From: Haplosporangium gracile
Taxonomy: Eukaryota; Mortierellomycota; Mortierellomycetes; Mortierellales; Mortierellaceae
NCBI GenBank assembly: GCA_015499985.1
Contig: JAAAUF010000533.1
Span: forward strand, 1 to 28,934
Direction of reading: 5' to 3'
Length of the DNA: 28,934 bases
The first letter of the stretch is position 1, and each line of letters opens with the position of its first letter. Below the pieces are notes generated by a model. It saw nothing but the letters and a program-made list of their open reading frames with translations, did not search any database and was not told the DNA's origin. A program made the translations under genes and the position numbers. Shown here one piece after another: positions 9,680 to 19,430 of the stretch.

Positions 9680-10837
9680 TCATGTGTGGTGGACAGGGGC
9701 TGTGATGGGTGGGGATGTGGTAGTTGCGCCAATAGGGACAGGAAGAGAATCGATCCGTGGAGGGGTAACGCTCATCCTCGTGCTCGTTTCTGTACCCGTG
9801 CTTGCTGTATTTGTAACAGAAGGAGACCTATTCATGCGCTCTTCACGAGGGGACAGATCCTCGTATGCTGGAGGTTGTGGTTCGGATGGGTCGAGTGGAG
9901 GGATCGACAGGAACATTGATACGAATGGCGCTCCTGAGGTGTCCGTTCCGCGGGGATGAGGTGGAGAACTGTGGGTCTCTGTGCGAGTACGAGACCTGCG
10001 ACCTCGCTCTCCTTGTCCATATCCTTGTGCGAAAATAGTAGCGACAGAAGGCGAAGAAGAAGAGCGCGCATGTCTTTGCTGTTGGCGCTGATGTTCGTGG
10101 AGGACTCTGGGAGTAATGAGGTAGTAGGAGACAACGTCGCCGTCAGGCCCATTACCGTTCCCGCGAATCAATGCTGCGGGAGGTGCGTTGATGATGGAGA
10201 CGTCGGAGGAAGAGGTTGACCGTGGTCGATTCTGTCCTCCTGATGATGATAGTTGTTGTTCCCGTTGTTCCTGGCGGAGGTGTGAGGCGTCGATGACTGC
10301 GAGGTCGTGCAAGTGGCTCATGTAGTTGGGTGGATTGGCTATTTTTTCAAGTTGTACAGACAAGAACGTAATGACGATGTGAGTTTTCTTTGCTTTGCCG
10401 CGTTACGGATTTGCTTGTGGGCGTCAAATACATCTTTCCCATGGTACCATTGTGCATCTCCTCCAATTGTTTTCTCCACCACTGCTATTTCTTTGTTTGT
10501 TTTGCAAGGCAATTGTCGCCCATAAACGGCCTTTTTGTGTACCTTCAAAGTCAGGATCCTTAAGACGACGAATCCGCTCACGGCGTTTGGCAAGGATGAC
10601 ACGTCCAAAGTAGACGAGCGCGACGAGCATGGCGCCGATGAGGATAACATAGATGAATCCGCCGATTTCGAAGCTGCCGTAGGCTGGTGTTCCATTGGGG
10701 TTGTTTCCTCTACCGCTACCGTTGCCTCTATTGTTGTTGTTGTTGTCGATGGAGGCGATGGGTGTGAAGGTTGTTGTTGTTGCTGTTGTTGCTGTTGTTG
10801 GTTGTGGTTGTGCTGGTTGCGGTTGATGTGCTGACAT
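9680..10837 (-). CDS. Single-pass membrane protein with cytoplasmic PPxY motifs (copy 1)
   Basis: Two exons read on the minus strand. Exon 1 is 10837-10543 (98 codons plus one base) and ends at donor GTACAC. Exon 2 is 10338-9680, after an acceptor ending in ATAG. The phase-1 join gives 317 residues. Residues 1-55 are Gln/Pro/Thr/Asn-rich with no cleavable signal. Residues about 57-79 form one membrane helix, followed by a basic cluster (about 84-93), which predicts the N-terminus outside and the long tail inside. The tail carries PPNY at 101-104, right after the splice junction, and PPAY at 254-257 followed by acidic residues. The rest is Ser/Arg-rich and disordered. PPxY motifs bind WW domains, typically of NEDD4/Rsp5 ubiquitin ligases, and small membrane PPxY proteins in yeast act as Rsp5 adaptors. 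An adaptor or signalling role is therefore inferred. I do not recognise a named family. Architecture and intron position match the gene at 14589-16158. Confidence 0.75.
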
Positions 10838-11160
10838 TGTTGTGTGAATATGTGTGTGTTGCGGTATAGTGGTGTGGAGGGCGAGATGGGAGAGAGAAGA
10901 GAGAGAGGAGGGAGAGTGAAAGGAGAGAAGAAGAGGAGCAGAGTGGAGAAGGAAGGACTGGAGAAGACGAAAGAAACACAATGACAGGAGTGATTGGTGC
11001 GGTAGACGTAGACAATTGGAGAGGATTAATAAGACAAGAGAAAGGGTTCAAAGAGAAGGGGATGGGGCGAGAAGAGAAGAGGGATGAAGGGGAAAAGAGA
11101 GAAGAGAAGAGAGAGTGGTGTTTTGTTCGTTGGTTTGCCCCTGTGTTGGGCCTTTTTATG
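10838..11160 (-). promoter_or_regulatory. Promoter/leader of PPxY copy 1, with TATA-like block shared with copy 2
   Basis: On the minus strand, CATAAAAAGG (11160-11151) is followed by CCCAACACAGGGGC. The promoter of the related gene at 16158 has ATAAAAAGG followed by ACACAGGTGC, so the two match over the whole block if a 4-bp gap is allowed. The 300 bp between this block and the ATG is almost all pyrimidine on the coding strand. The TATA assignment is inferred. Confidence 0.45.
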
Positions 11161-14100
11161 TGCGCCTTTATTTCGGGATAATGGTTGCAGTACATAGCAT
11201 GAATCAAAAAGAAGTTGTCCTGTCCAATTGTCCAATGCATCAAAGCAAGGCAAGCAAGCCTCCTTTTTTTTATATATGTTACTCATCCATTAGATCCTTT
11301 TTCCTATTCCTTCCCAGAAGACAAAGTAGTAATGGATGGAATCGAAAAAAAGAGCGCTCAGGGACACTTCTTCCTTTTTGTGCGCTTTTTACAAACACAT
11401 CGACAGACACAAAGGGCAGACGCCTCCTTGAAAAGAGTTCCGTCCGTTACGACACACTCTTCTGCAAAAAAAGGGAAAAACTTAAGCTGACAGACATGAA
11501 CTTGCAATAGAAGACAACAACGGTGTACATGTACAGTAGAAGAAAGAAAAACAAAAAGGATGTCATTGGCTCTTCTCCTTCGTTCGCATAGTCCCTTCTT
11601 TTTTTCCTATTCTTTTTTTTCTTTGTGTCTGCTTCACTTCCGCACTTTTACCATCCATCCACGACAGCGTATTATCGCATCGATCCTTTTTTTTTTTTTT
11701 TTTTTCGTTTTCTTTGTTATTTTCGCGTTCGATTGTGACCCGACTATCTAAACATTCGATTCGTACCCACATCATGATTTGCTTGTTTTACCGTTGGGTC
11801 TCCTATTCTCAAACATCCAGCTATGATCACCTAGTTTACAAGCAACCATAAAAAAAACGCCTTTGAAAAAAAGAGAGCAGAGGATCTAGGCTATGGATAG
11901 ATCCAGGTCCCCTCCCCCTGACCCTCCCTCCTCCTTTCTCTTGCCTCCACCTCAGGGCCAGATGTTATTATTCTTTCTCTGTTTTATTTCCTTTCTTCCT
12001 TCTCAATTCATCCCGGTTCATGTCCTCCCCCTTGACCCTTGAATGTCATGGCCTGTGTCATTTGTCTGCATTCGTTGGACGACTGACTAACTAACGGGGG
12101 CGGAGGTGGGTACTCCTGGATATTTTTTTTTTTTTGTATTTTTGATGTCCTTTTGGATATTAGCTGGTCATTTGGTTACTTTGATACATGCTACGGAGGA
12201 CAGAGAGCCAGATTTGTGTTGTTATGTCAGGTACCGAGTCGTTTTTTTCTTCCTGTCACTTTCCATTGTCTTATTATTTGTATTCATGGAGTCCGTTGGG
12301 TATGAGAATGGAAACCTTTGATCTTGAAGAACAGTAAACCACCTTGATCACTCTGGAGGCATGGCTTTGTTGGTCCTGGTAATCCATTTTTTCTAATGCT
12401 TCACCTTTTGTCCCCTCTGTCTTACTTCTAGTCCCCCTCCCCTGGACTTGAATGTGCGAGTCACTCCACCCCTCTTGTTTTGCGCTGGCACACATCTAGA
12501 TAAACTCCATGGACCTAAGGAAATGGCCTTGGTGGTGTTCCTTTTGCTATGAACATTGCCAGCTTAGCTCTCTCTCTTTTTTTGTTTAATGATCCATTTA
12601 TGCACGACCAAAAATGAAGAGCCAGGGGGGGGACAAAAAAATAATAATTGGAGTTTGGTGCCTGAGCAGGTGAGTGGAGTCTTAGAGACTTCCAGTGTGA
12701 GGCAACAGGGGACACAAGGCATAAGCAACAATGGAAAGAAGGAGAGATAACCTTACCATACATCCAACCCCTCAGCCCCCGCGTCGTTGCTGATGTAACC
12801 ACATCCATTGTCAGTCTATCTAGACGCGCATTTCACCGCGGAAAGGCACAGAAAGTGAGGGAAAAAAAAAGGCGTCCTTTCTCTGCTCTCCAATTGTTTA
12901 CAAGACATTTTATGTATTGTGTTCAATTTTTTTTTTTTTTTTTTTTCCTTTCTTTTTTTTTTCTTTCTTTTTTTTTACATTTCTAATTTGTACCTCTACC
13001 ACTTTTTTTTTTTTTTTTTTTTTTGGTATTCCTTTCTCGTGTTTTTTTTTTAGGTGTGTGGATATGTGTATGTTGTTCCCGTAATTACTATTTGTTGGAG
13101 TTATTGCTCTGGTATGGCCGGGACCCCTTTTCCTCTCCTCTCTTCTTTCTTTCTAACAAAACACAGAGACACAATAAACCAAGGAAAATCCGAGGATTGT
13201 TCGATCTGTTGTAAAACACACCATCCATGCATGCAATTTATTCCCTCAGGAGAAAATGAACAGAGAAAATGGGAAGAAGGATGGGGAAGGGAAATATGCT
13301 GAAGTAAACAATACGTTTGCATTTTCGAAGTGGGTGGGAGAAGTATTTGTCCAATGGTCAAAAGCAACTGGCTTCTAAGGTTCTTTTCGTATCTTTTTAC
13401 AATGTGTTAATCGATCAACTCGCGAATGCTAGAAACAACTGTAGGTTGCCTCATTTATCTAGCGTTTTTTTTCACTAGTGTTTTTGTGTCCTGCGACAAG
13501 TGCATTTGGGGTATGACAGCGAAAGTCCATGTGGACAAGAGAGCGGAGAAAAGGAGGGGTCACCCAGCCATGGAAGTAAGAATGGCCCGAGGGACGGAAG
13601 AAATTTTGGCCCGACCAGAAAAGTGGTTTGTTTGTTTACATGGATGGGGGTGCGTGGGCTAGAACATGAAAAAGGGTCACTATCTTTCTACCCCGTGCGC
13701 AGTATTGCTCATTTTTTTTTCTTTTTCTATGCCCAGTCCGCCACGAGACAAAAGCAACAAAAACAAAAAAAAAACTTGTTTTTTTTTCTTATTGCAACTG
13801 AGACAGAGACGTGGCTACGGCGACGGCCATGAGGGATTTGAAAGGACAAGGAAAAAGCGAGGGTTAAGTAGGGTTGGCTGAGATGTAAGTGGTCCATCGC
13901 ATATATGCACATTTTATCGTTCTCGGCAAATCCAATAAGTACAGATGAGAGATGTTTTTGCACTGAGTCAGTCAAGCTAGAAAAGAGACTGGCGGAGAGA
14001 AAGAGAGAGAGAGAGAGAGAGTGGACGGGTCAGGAACGGACGGACCTGCAACGCAATATGTTTTTGATCGGACCCAAAAACATGCGCTTTCTCTTGCGGT

Positions 14101-14588
14101 ATGATAGCACCACCATCATCCTCACAGCCCTTACAGCCCTAGAAAGTGACTAGAAGGGGCCCTCCCCTTTACGAATTGATTCAAGTCACGCATCCGTGAG
14201 ATTCACCCTTATTTCCACCCATCATCTGTCTGTCTGACTGGGGAGTGGTGGACTCACTCTTACTGGTGTCAGGACCCACACGACCATGAATGGAGAGATG
14301 ACCAAGAGTTTCAGAGGGCTTCTGACATTTTGCTCCAAGCTCTTTTTTTCAGTATGTAGTGTCCGTGATCTTTTTGATGAAATAAAATGTGAGCTTTTTT
14401 ATTATTATGATGATGATGATGATGATGATGATGACTATAACGATTAAATAAAAGAGAGAAGAAAGAGAAATGAAAAGGTATCTACAAGAAGCCGGGGTAT
14501 GCAAAATGGTATTGTACAATTAAGAAAAAAAGTGAAAAAAAAGAAATGGAAAAAAAAAATGAGGGTCCCCGATCGATAGATCGCCGTT
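11161..14588. other. 3.4 kb with no recognisable gene
   Basis: I translated this stretch by eye in both directions and found no frame with a recognisable domain, plausible exon chain or codon bias like the neighbours. Contents are A/T homopolymers (T runs at 11685-11705, 12928-12947, 13004-13024), a (GA)n run near 14002-14020 and an (ATG)n microsatellite at about 14407-14433 in the 3' flank of the next gene. A non-coding RNA or a fast-evolving gene cannot be excluded. Confidence 0.45.
14407..14433. repeat. (ATG)n trinucleotide microsatellite
   Basis: Nine ATG units lie just downstream of the minus-strand PPxY gene, probably in or near its 3' untranslated region. Confidence 0.85.
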
Positions 14589-16158
14589 TTAGTGGACGGC
14601 GGTCTCGGCGCGAGGAGCAGCATCAGTGGAAGGAGCAGCATCGGTGGAAGGAGCAGCAGTGGTAGAGGCGATGTCAACAACCACGTTATAGGAGGGGGGT
14701 AGGGCGGGGGCCTCTTCGTCATCCGAGGTAGGGATATAAGGTGGAGGGCCCATGCTTCGGAGTCGGGAAAGCGTTGGTGGCATGATGACAGTCAATGGCG
14801 ATCCTGATTCATTCGACCCTGAGGTACTGTTGTTGTTGGCGTTGTTGGAAGTAGTAGTGGCTGGGTGGATGATCATATAGCTCTCGGTGTATTGAACGGG
14901 GTTTGTCCACATCTGACGACGCTGTGGAGTAGGTCGTTGTTGCTGAGGCGTGGATCGGGAACCATTGGAAGAAGTGGATGCTGACGAAGATGAAGACGAT
15001 CGATTGTTATTGTGGCGAGGAGAACGCGAGTGCTTGTGGTGGTAGTTGGAAAGACCCATGCGCAGAATGGACAAGTGTCGCCCGGTAAAGAAGGTCTGCG
15101 CATGCGCAGGAGTGGGCTCGGTAATCGTGGTGGTTGAAGTTGTTTCAGCCTCGCCTCTTTCCATTGTTCCTGTAGGAGCGGTAAAAGCAGAGCGAGGAGA
15201 GACGACGGTTGTAGTAGTAGTAGTTGTGGTTGTGGTGGTCATGGTGGTTGCCAGCATAGGACGCTCGAGGTTATCGCCATCAATTGAGTCAGTAGAATCC
15301 TGATCTGTTAAGGGAGCAGCAGCGGTGCGTTGGCTACGTTCCTGTTGTTGGAGGACGGCGAGGTGTTGGATGAGGCCTTGCTCGGTGTCGTAGTGGACGC
15401 TGTCAGGGTACACGATGGCCGACTCGAAGTCTGTGTAGGGCTGGTCCAGCATGTAGGCCCTGTACTGAGGAGGGCTGACTATTCAGTCGAGAGTTGAAAA
15501 ATATTTAATGGGTTAGTCATCCTTGCCGCTGGAGAGACATTTAATTTTTTTTTGTATTGAGTGGGTAATGATTGGGCAGGGTGCTACTGTTCGTGTGCTC
15601 ACAACACTCGTACAATATGATGTCAGCAAAGAAAAAAAAAAGGGAGGGAGAGCGGGTAAACGAATAACACCCGCACTCATTTCACACACAGAGAAACACA
15701 GACATTAGCACAAACAACCAAATAAACAAAAAAAAAAGAGGCATACCTTCATCACCAGAGTCGGGTCGATAAGTGGTGTTGACACTACGCTCAGCCATCT
15801 CGGGGTCACTCCGACGGTTGTTATGGCGACGACGACGACGGACCACAAAGATGGTATAGAAGAGGACGATAACCAAACCCAAGAAACCAATGAAGTAAAA
15901 AACTGATTTGAGAGAGATGGGTCCTAGACCGAGGCCGAGGTTGCCGCAATCGATGCCTGAGCACGAGGCGTAGTTGTTGCCATTGCGACTGCCGCCAGCG
16001 GAGTCGGTGGCATTGACAGTGGCGGTGGCAGTGGCAAAGGCAGAGGACGCGGTTTCGGTGGCGGAGGAGGAGAAGACGAAAGGGGTGGACATGGAGGAGG
16101 AGGACGACATTGTCAAAGTAGAAGTAGGAGGACTTGGTATTGGAGAGGATGTTGACAT
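14589..16158 (-). CDS. Single-pass membrane protein with cytoplasmic PPxY motifs (copy 2)
   Basis: Two exons on the minus strand. Exon 1 is 16158-15747 (137 codons plus one base) and ends at donor GTATGC. Exon 2 is 15478-14589, after an acceptor ending in ATAG. The phase-1 join gives 433 residues. Residues 1-65 are Ser/Thr-rich without a cleavable signal. Two Cys lie at 66 and 71. The membrane helix is about 83-106, followed directly by a run of Arg, so the tail should be cytoplasmic. PPxY motifs occur at 140-143 (PPQY, at the splice junction), 382-385 (PPPY) and 398-401 (PPSY), with an acidic patch between the last two. The middle of the tail has a run of about a dozen Thr, a Ser run and Gln/Asn-rich stretches, probably disordered. 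An upstream in-frame ATG at 16284 would add a Cys/Leu/Ser-rich extension; I prefer 16158 because it gives an N-terminus like that of copy 1. A WW-domain ligase adaptor role is inferred. Confidence 0.75.
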
Positions 16159-16391
16159 GCCAGGCGAGGGCAGATGTGAAGTTAGGAGATAGGAATAAGG
16201 GTAATAAGAGTGGGGAGTAGAGTTGAATGTATGAAGAGAGAGCGAGAGAGGGAGACACGCAGGGACACAGGCGCACACATGCACACGAGAGAAAGATGAA
16301 TGGAGAGGAAAGTGAGAAGGGGGTATAAAAGAGTAATTTGATCTGAATTTGACAACGAAAAGAACGGGGCACCTGTGTCCTTTTTATACCT
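16159..16391 (-). promoter_or_regulatory. Promoter/leader of PPxY copy 2, TATA-like box
   Basis: On the minus strand GGTATAAAAAGG (16390-16379), followed by ACACAGGTGCCCC, lies about 220 bp upstream of the ATG. The same block, with a 4-bp insertion, lies upstream of copy 1. The leader between box and ATG is pyrimidine-rich on the coding strand. TATA function is inferred. Confidence 0.5.
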
Positions 16392-17761
16392 TTGTGACAA
16401 GCGGATGAGCTCGAGGTCTACTGGCCACCTGATCAATGATATACATCGAAGCCGCATAACGTAAAACCCTGATTCAATTCTATCACACTACCCACTGAAT
16501 ACTTATTTAGCGTTAAAAATACACCTACGGGACATTATGGCCGATCTCCCTAATAGGCAAAGACTCACTCGGAAATTCCTGACGCCGGTTGAACAGGGCC
16601 TGGTAGGCCTGTCTGTCCTTGAACCTTTTTTTTTTTTTTTTCGTCCTTGCTTGTCGCTTCACTCTTTACTTTACCCATCATCTCTCATCCTCATCCATCG
16701 TTCTTCTGTCAATCCTCCCATTTCTCCTGAATCGATATACTTTTAGATTTCCTGTCGATTGTCTTTCTTGTTGCCTTCTTCTCTTCTTTCTTTTACTTCT
16801 TGTTGCTGAAGAACTGCGAATTCGATTTGGCGAAAAAGGAAGGGGACTTGCAAAAAAAAAATTTAAAAAAAATAATTGCGCGAAGGGTACTTCAGCGATA
16901 GACATTCACCATCATCATCATAATCATAAGCATCATCCTCGTTGTCGCAAAAATAAAAATCTAAGCATGGGTTTGCGACCGCGCTTTTCTTGACCACTCA
17001 TGAACCCCAGTCAGTTGGAAGTTAAGGAAGGTGGAGGGAGAAGAGCAAGAACAACGTGCCCCTAATCGAGACTCTTCCAGTTGTCCCTAATAGATTCTAT
17101 CGTCTGCCCTAGGGTTCATAGCCAGCAACAGGTTTCCCTTTGTTTTTTTGTTCTTGTCATCTTATTTGTTGTCTCGTCAAACCCTTTTCTTTCCTCATCT
17201 CCCCTTTCATCTTCCCTTCTTCACTCTTGTACCTTTCGCTATCTCCCTCTCCTTCTTGTCCTCCGTCTCGGCAACCACTCGCTTATTCATTCCTTCATTC
17301 ATATCTTTGTCTTGTCTTTGACGAAAAGAGCCAAGGTGGGCAATGCAGCTATGTCGGAGGCCACACGGAGGAAGAGGAAGGATAAGCAATGAGAAGAGTA
17401 AGAAAAGAGAGGACCCCATTCGCCTATGGCAAAACCTAGCCAAAGCGCGTCTTTTTTTTTCTTCTCCTTGTGTTGGCTTGACTTGTTTCGGAGTCTGGTA
17501 TTTTTCCAGTCACGCAGTTTTTTTCTTATTCCCTCACACTTGCAGCGAACGGCTCTTCTTGTTCTTCATTCTCAACCATGCTTCTTTCCCTTGTACTTTT
17601 CCCATCCTTTCACAAGGCCCTCTTCCTCTTGTCCTTTCTCACATCAGCACAACGCTCAAGCCATCAAAGATAACAACACTTCATCTGAGAGTTTTTTTTG
17701 TAGATGTAGTTCATTAAAAAAAAGTGAAAGAAAGACGTTATGGTGGTTCTATGGCGCTAAT
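16392..17761. other. Intergenic region between PPxY copy 2 and SDH4
   Basis: I see no supported gene. T15 and A9 runs lie near 16626-16641 and 16851-16859. A His-codon-rich CATCAT stretch lies near 16908-16935. A small + strand frame starting at 16537 has a moderately complex first 25 codons and then runs into a T homopolymer; I cannot extend it through a splice with confidence. The stretch from about 17100 to 17700 is CT-rich. The last part is the 3' flank of SDH4. Confidence 0.45.
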
Positions 17762-19110
17762 TTATGCGGTCCAGGATCGCTTAACCAACTCGGTCAATCC
17801 AATGTCAGAAGTGTTGAACTGGTAGCATCCAACAAGGGCCAAGACAGTGGCGCCGCGGAGAGTCCAAACAACGGCCTTGTTGGGCCACTTGCCAATGTTA
17901 CCAGGGTGCAAGTAATCAGTGACCATGGCATCAAATCCCAAATGGCAATGGATTGGGATAACAACTCCCAAAAGTCCATCGGTAATAGGGTGAGCTCCGT
18001 GGATGGCCGAGGCAGCAAACAATGGAATAATTGAGACAGTCAAGAGACGCTCAAAGTCCCAGTGGTACGATCCGTGGACCTGGTTAGGGGTGACGGTCTT
18101 GTAGGGGACAGCCTTGTAAGCTGCAGTCACATCCTCCGAGGTCTGGCCGGCAGTCGAGGCAGTGCTGCGAGCTAATCGTTATCAATCGTCAAGGAGGAAG
18201 GAGGTATACATACAAAGGATGAGTATGAGTGAGGGGTTTTTGCGAGTGTTTTAGTTGCGGACATGGAGGAAGAGCTGAGGTTGAAAGAAGTGAAGAAAGC
18301 GTAAAGGAAGGAAGCAAAAGAGTATGCAGAGTGAGAGCACCAAGTTGAAGAAAGGACAGTAAGTCAGTCGTCATCAAGGTTTTTTAGAACACCCGAAAAA
18401 CGAGGCATTTTGAAGTAACTGATTCTCCTTCCTTGCCTTTGGTTGGTGCCCTTCATTTTCCCTTTTTCAGTGCATGGCTTGCTAAAGGCATGTCGGGGTA
18501 TCACCATTGGGGAAAAGTGTGTTGATTTTCCTCCCCTCCAATTTTGGATCCTTTTGGGTCATGGATGAAGCTTCAGAAACCATGGTGCCCTCTTTGACTG
18601 TAAGAGCCAGGAAGGGTCGCAATGTTCTGTTTAAGTGTCCCATGGTTCGTTCCCTCTCCGGATCCATGGTTCTTATCCGAAGATCCTGCTGTGTCGAGTG
18701 CTGTAAAGAAAGAAGAAATAGGTTCGCCGTATAGCCCTCGCTTTCGAAATTGCTTCTCCAGTTTTTGCCCTTTCCGGTCGTCCTGAAATGAGGAAAAAAT
18801 ATAAACAGAGATGTGTGTTCGTGTCTGAATCGAACCGACTCTTCCGACTCTTCCGTTCTTTGTAATTTTTCTCCCGAATCTTTAAAGTGTCTAATTTTTC
18901 CTTGAGGATGCCATCCTATTGAGATCCTCCTGCTTCTGCATCCTGATGCTCGATGATTTCCTTCCGGATGTTAAGGAGGAAAGAGTATTTACAGGCATGG
19001 AAGTAGACGCGGGCGTTCAAGGAGGACGAAGGGCGCATGGCGGCGGCCAAGCGGAGGGAGGGGTTCGAGCGGCTCAAAGTCAAAGGGGAAGCGGCGAGTC
19101 TAAGGGCCAT
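17762..19110 (-). CDS. SDH4: Succinate dehydrogenase membrane anchor subunit (CybS, complex II)
   Basis: Two exons on the minus strand. Exon 1 is 19110-18993 (39 codons plus one base, donor GTAAAT). Exon 2 is 18171-17762, after an acceptor ending in GATTAG. The phase-1 join gives 175 residues, normal for the family. Residues 1-40 are an Arg/Ser/Leu/Ala-rich mitochondrial presequence ending in a Phe-His-Ala-Ser processing-type site, and exon 2 continues it with an Arg. The mature part matches CybS: a His-Trp-x-Phe-Glu-Arg entry motif, then three membrane helices. The second holds HCHLGFD, which supplies the heme b ligand region, followed by the conserved Asp-Tyr that contributes to the quinone site. 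With Sdh3 it anchors the catalytic Sdh1-Sdh2 pair in the inner mitochondrial membrane and passes electrons to ubiquinone. It is divergent from MPP-beta. The 821-bp intron is long for this genome. Confidence 0.93.
18172..18992 (-). other. Long intron of SDH4
   Basis: The intron is bounded by GTAAAT (18992 downward) and GATTAG (ending at 18172). At 821 bp it is several times longer than the 204 and 268 bp introns of the PPxY genes. It contains open stretches in both directions around 18482-18734, but I recognise no protein in them. Short repeats are present: CCATGG several times around 18580-18670, and CGACTCTTC in tandem near 18836-18856. Confidence 0.65.
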
Positions 19111-19430
19111 GGTGTATATAAGTCTGTTGGTGGAGTGGAGTGGAGAGGCGAGGGTGCAGGGTTGGTTGTCGACAAGTCCGAGGCGAGTTCTCAGGGGAAG
19201 AGAAGGACTTTTCTTTTTGTTTTTCGTACTTCCGGAGCGGAGGGAGGGACTATGCCGCACGTGACAGCGCGAACTGTTGCTCGGATCTGGAGAGAAGAGT
19301 AGTATTTGCGAGTAAATGAATACCTTATACGTCAAAAAATTTGCGGTCTGTCGGGTTTTCGGACAAAACTTGGGCTGCTTTGATCTGTTGCTTCCTCACA
19401 CATCCGTCCTCACATCCCCCCTCCATCACC
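19111..19430. promoter_or_regulatory. Bidirectional promoter SDH4 / MPP-beta with central E-box CACGTG
   Basis: The 320 bp between the two divergent ATGs holds a single perfect CACGTG at 19258-19263, within 15 bp of the exact centre. Flanks include TACTTCCGGAGC near 19227-19238 and a TACGTCA at about 19327-19333. CACGTG is the binding site of bHLH factors such as Cbf1, which regulates some respiratory genes in yeast. Both flanking genes are mitochondrial, so joint control is a reasonable inference. Confidence 0.6.

Noticed and set aside
12106..12321. 71-residue + strand frame with hydrophobic Phe runs
   Set aside because: The hydrophobic character comes from T homopolymers; no other support.
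18824..18840. GAATCGAACC, which on the minus strand resembles a tRNA B box
   Set aside because: No A box, acceptor stem or anticodon arm can be drawn at the required distances.
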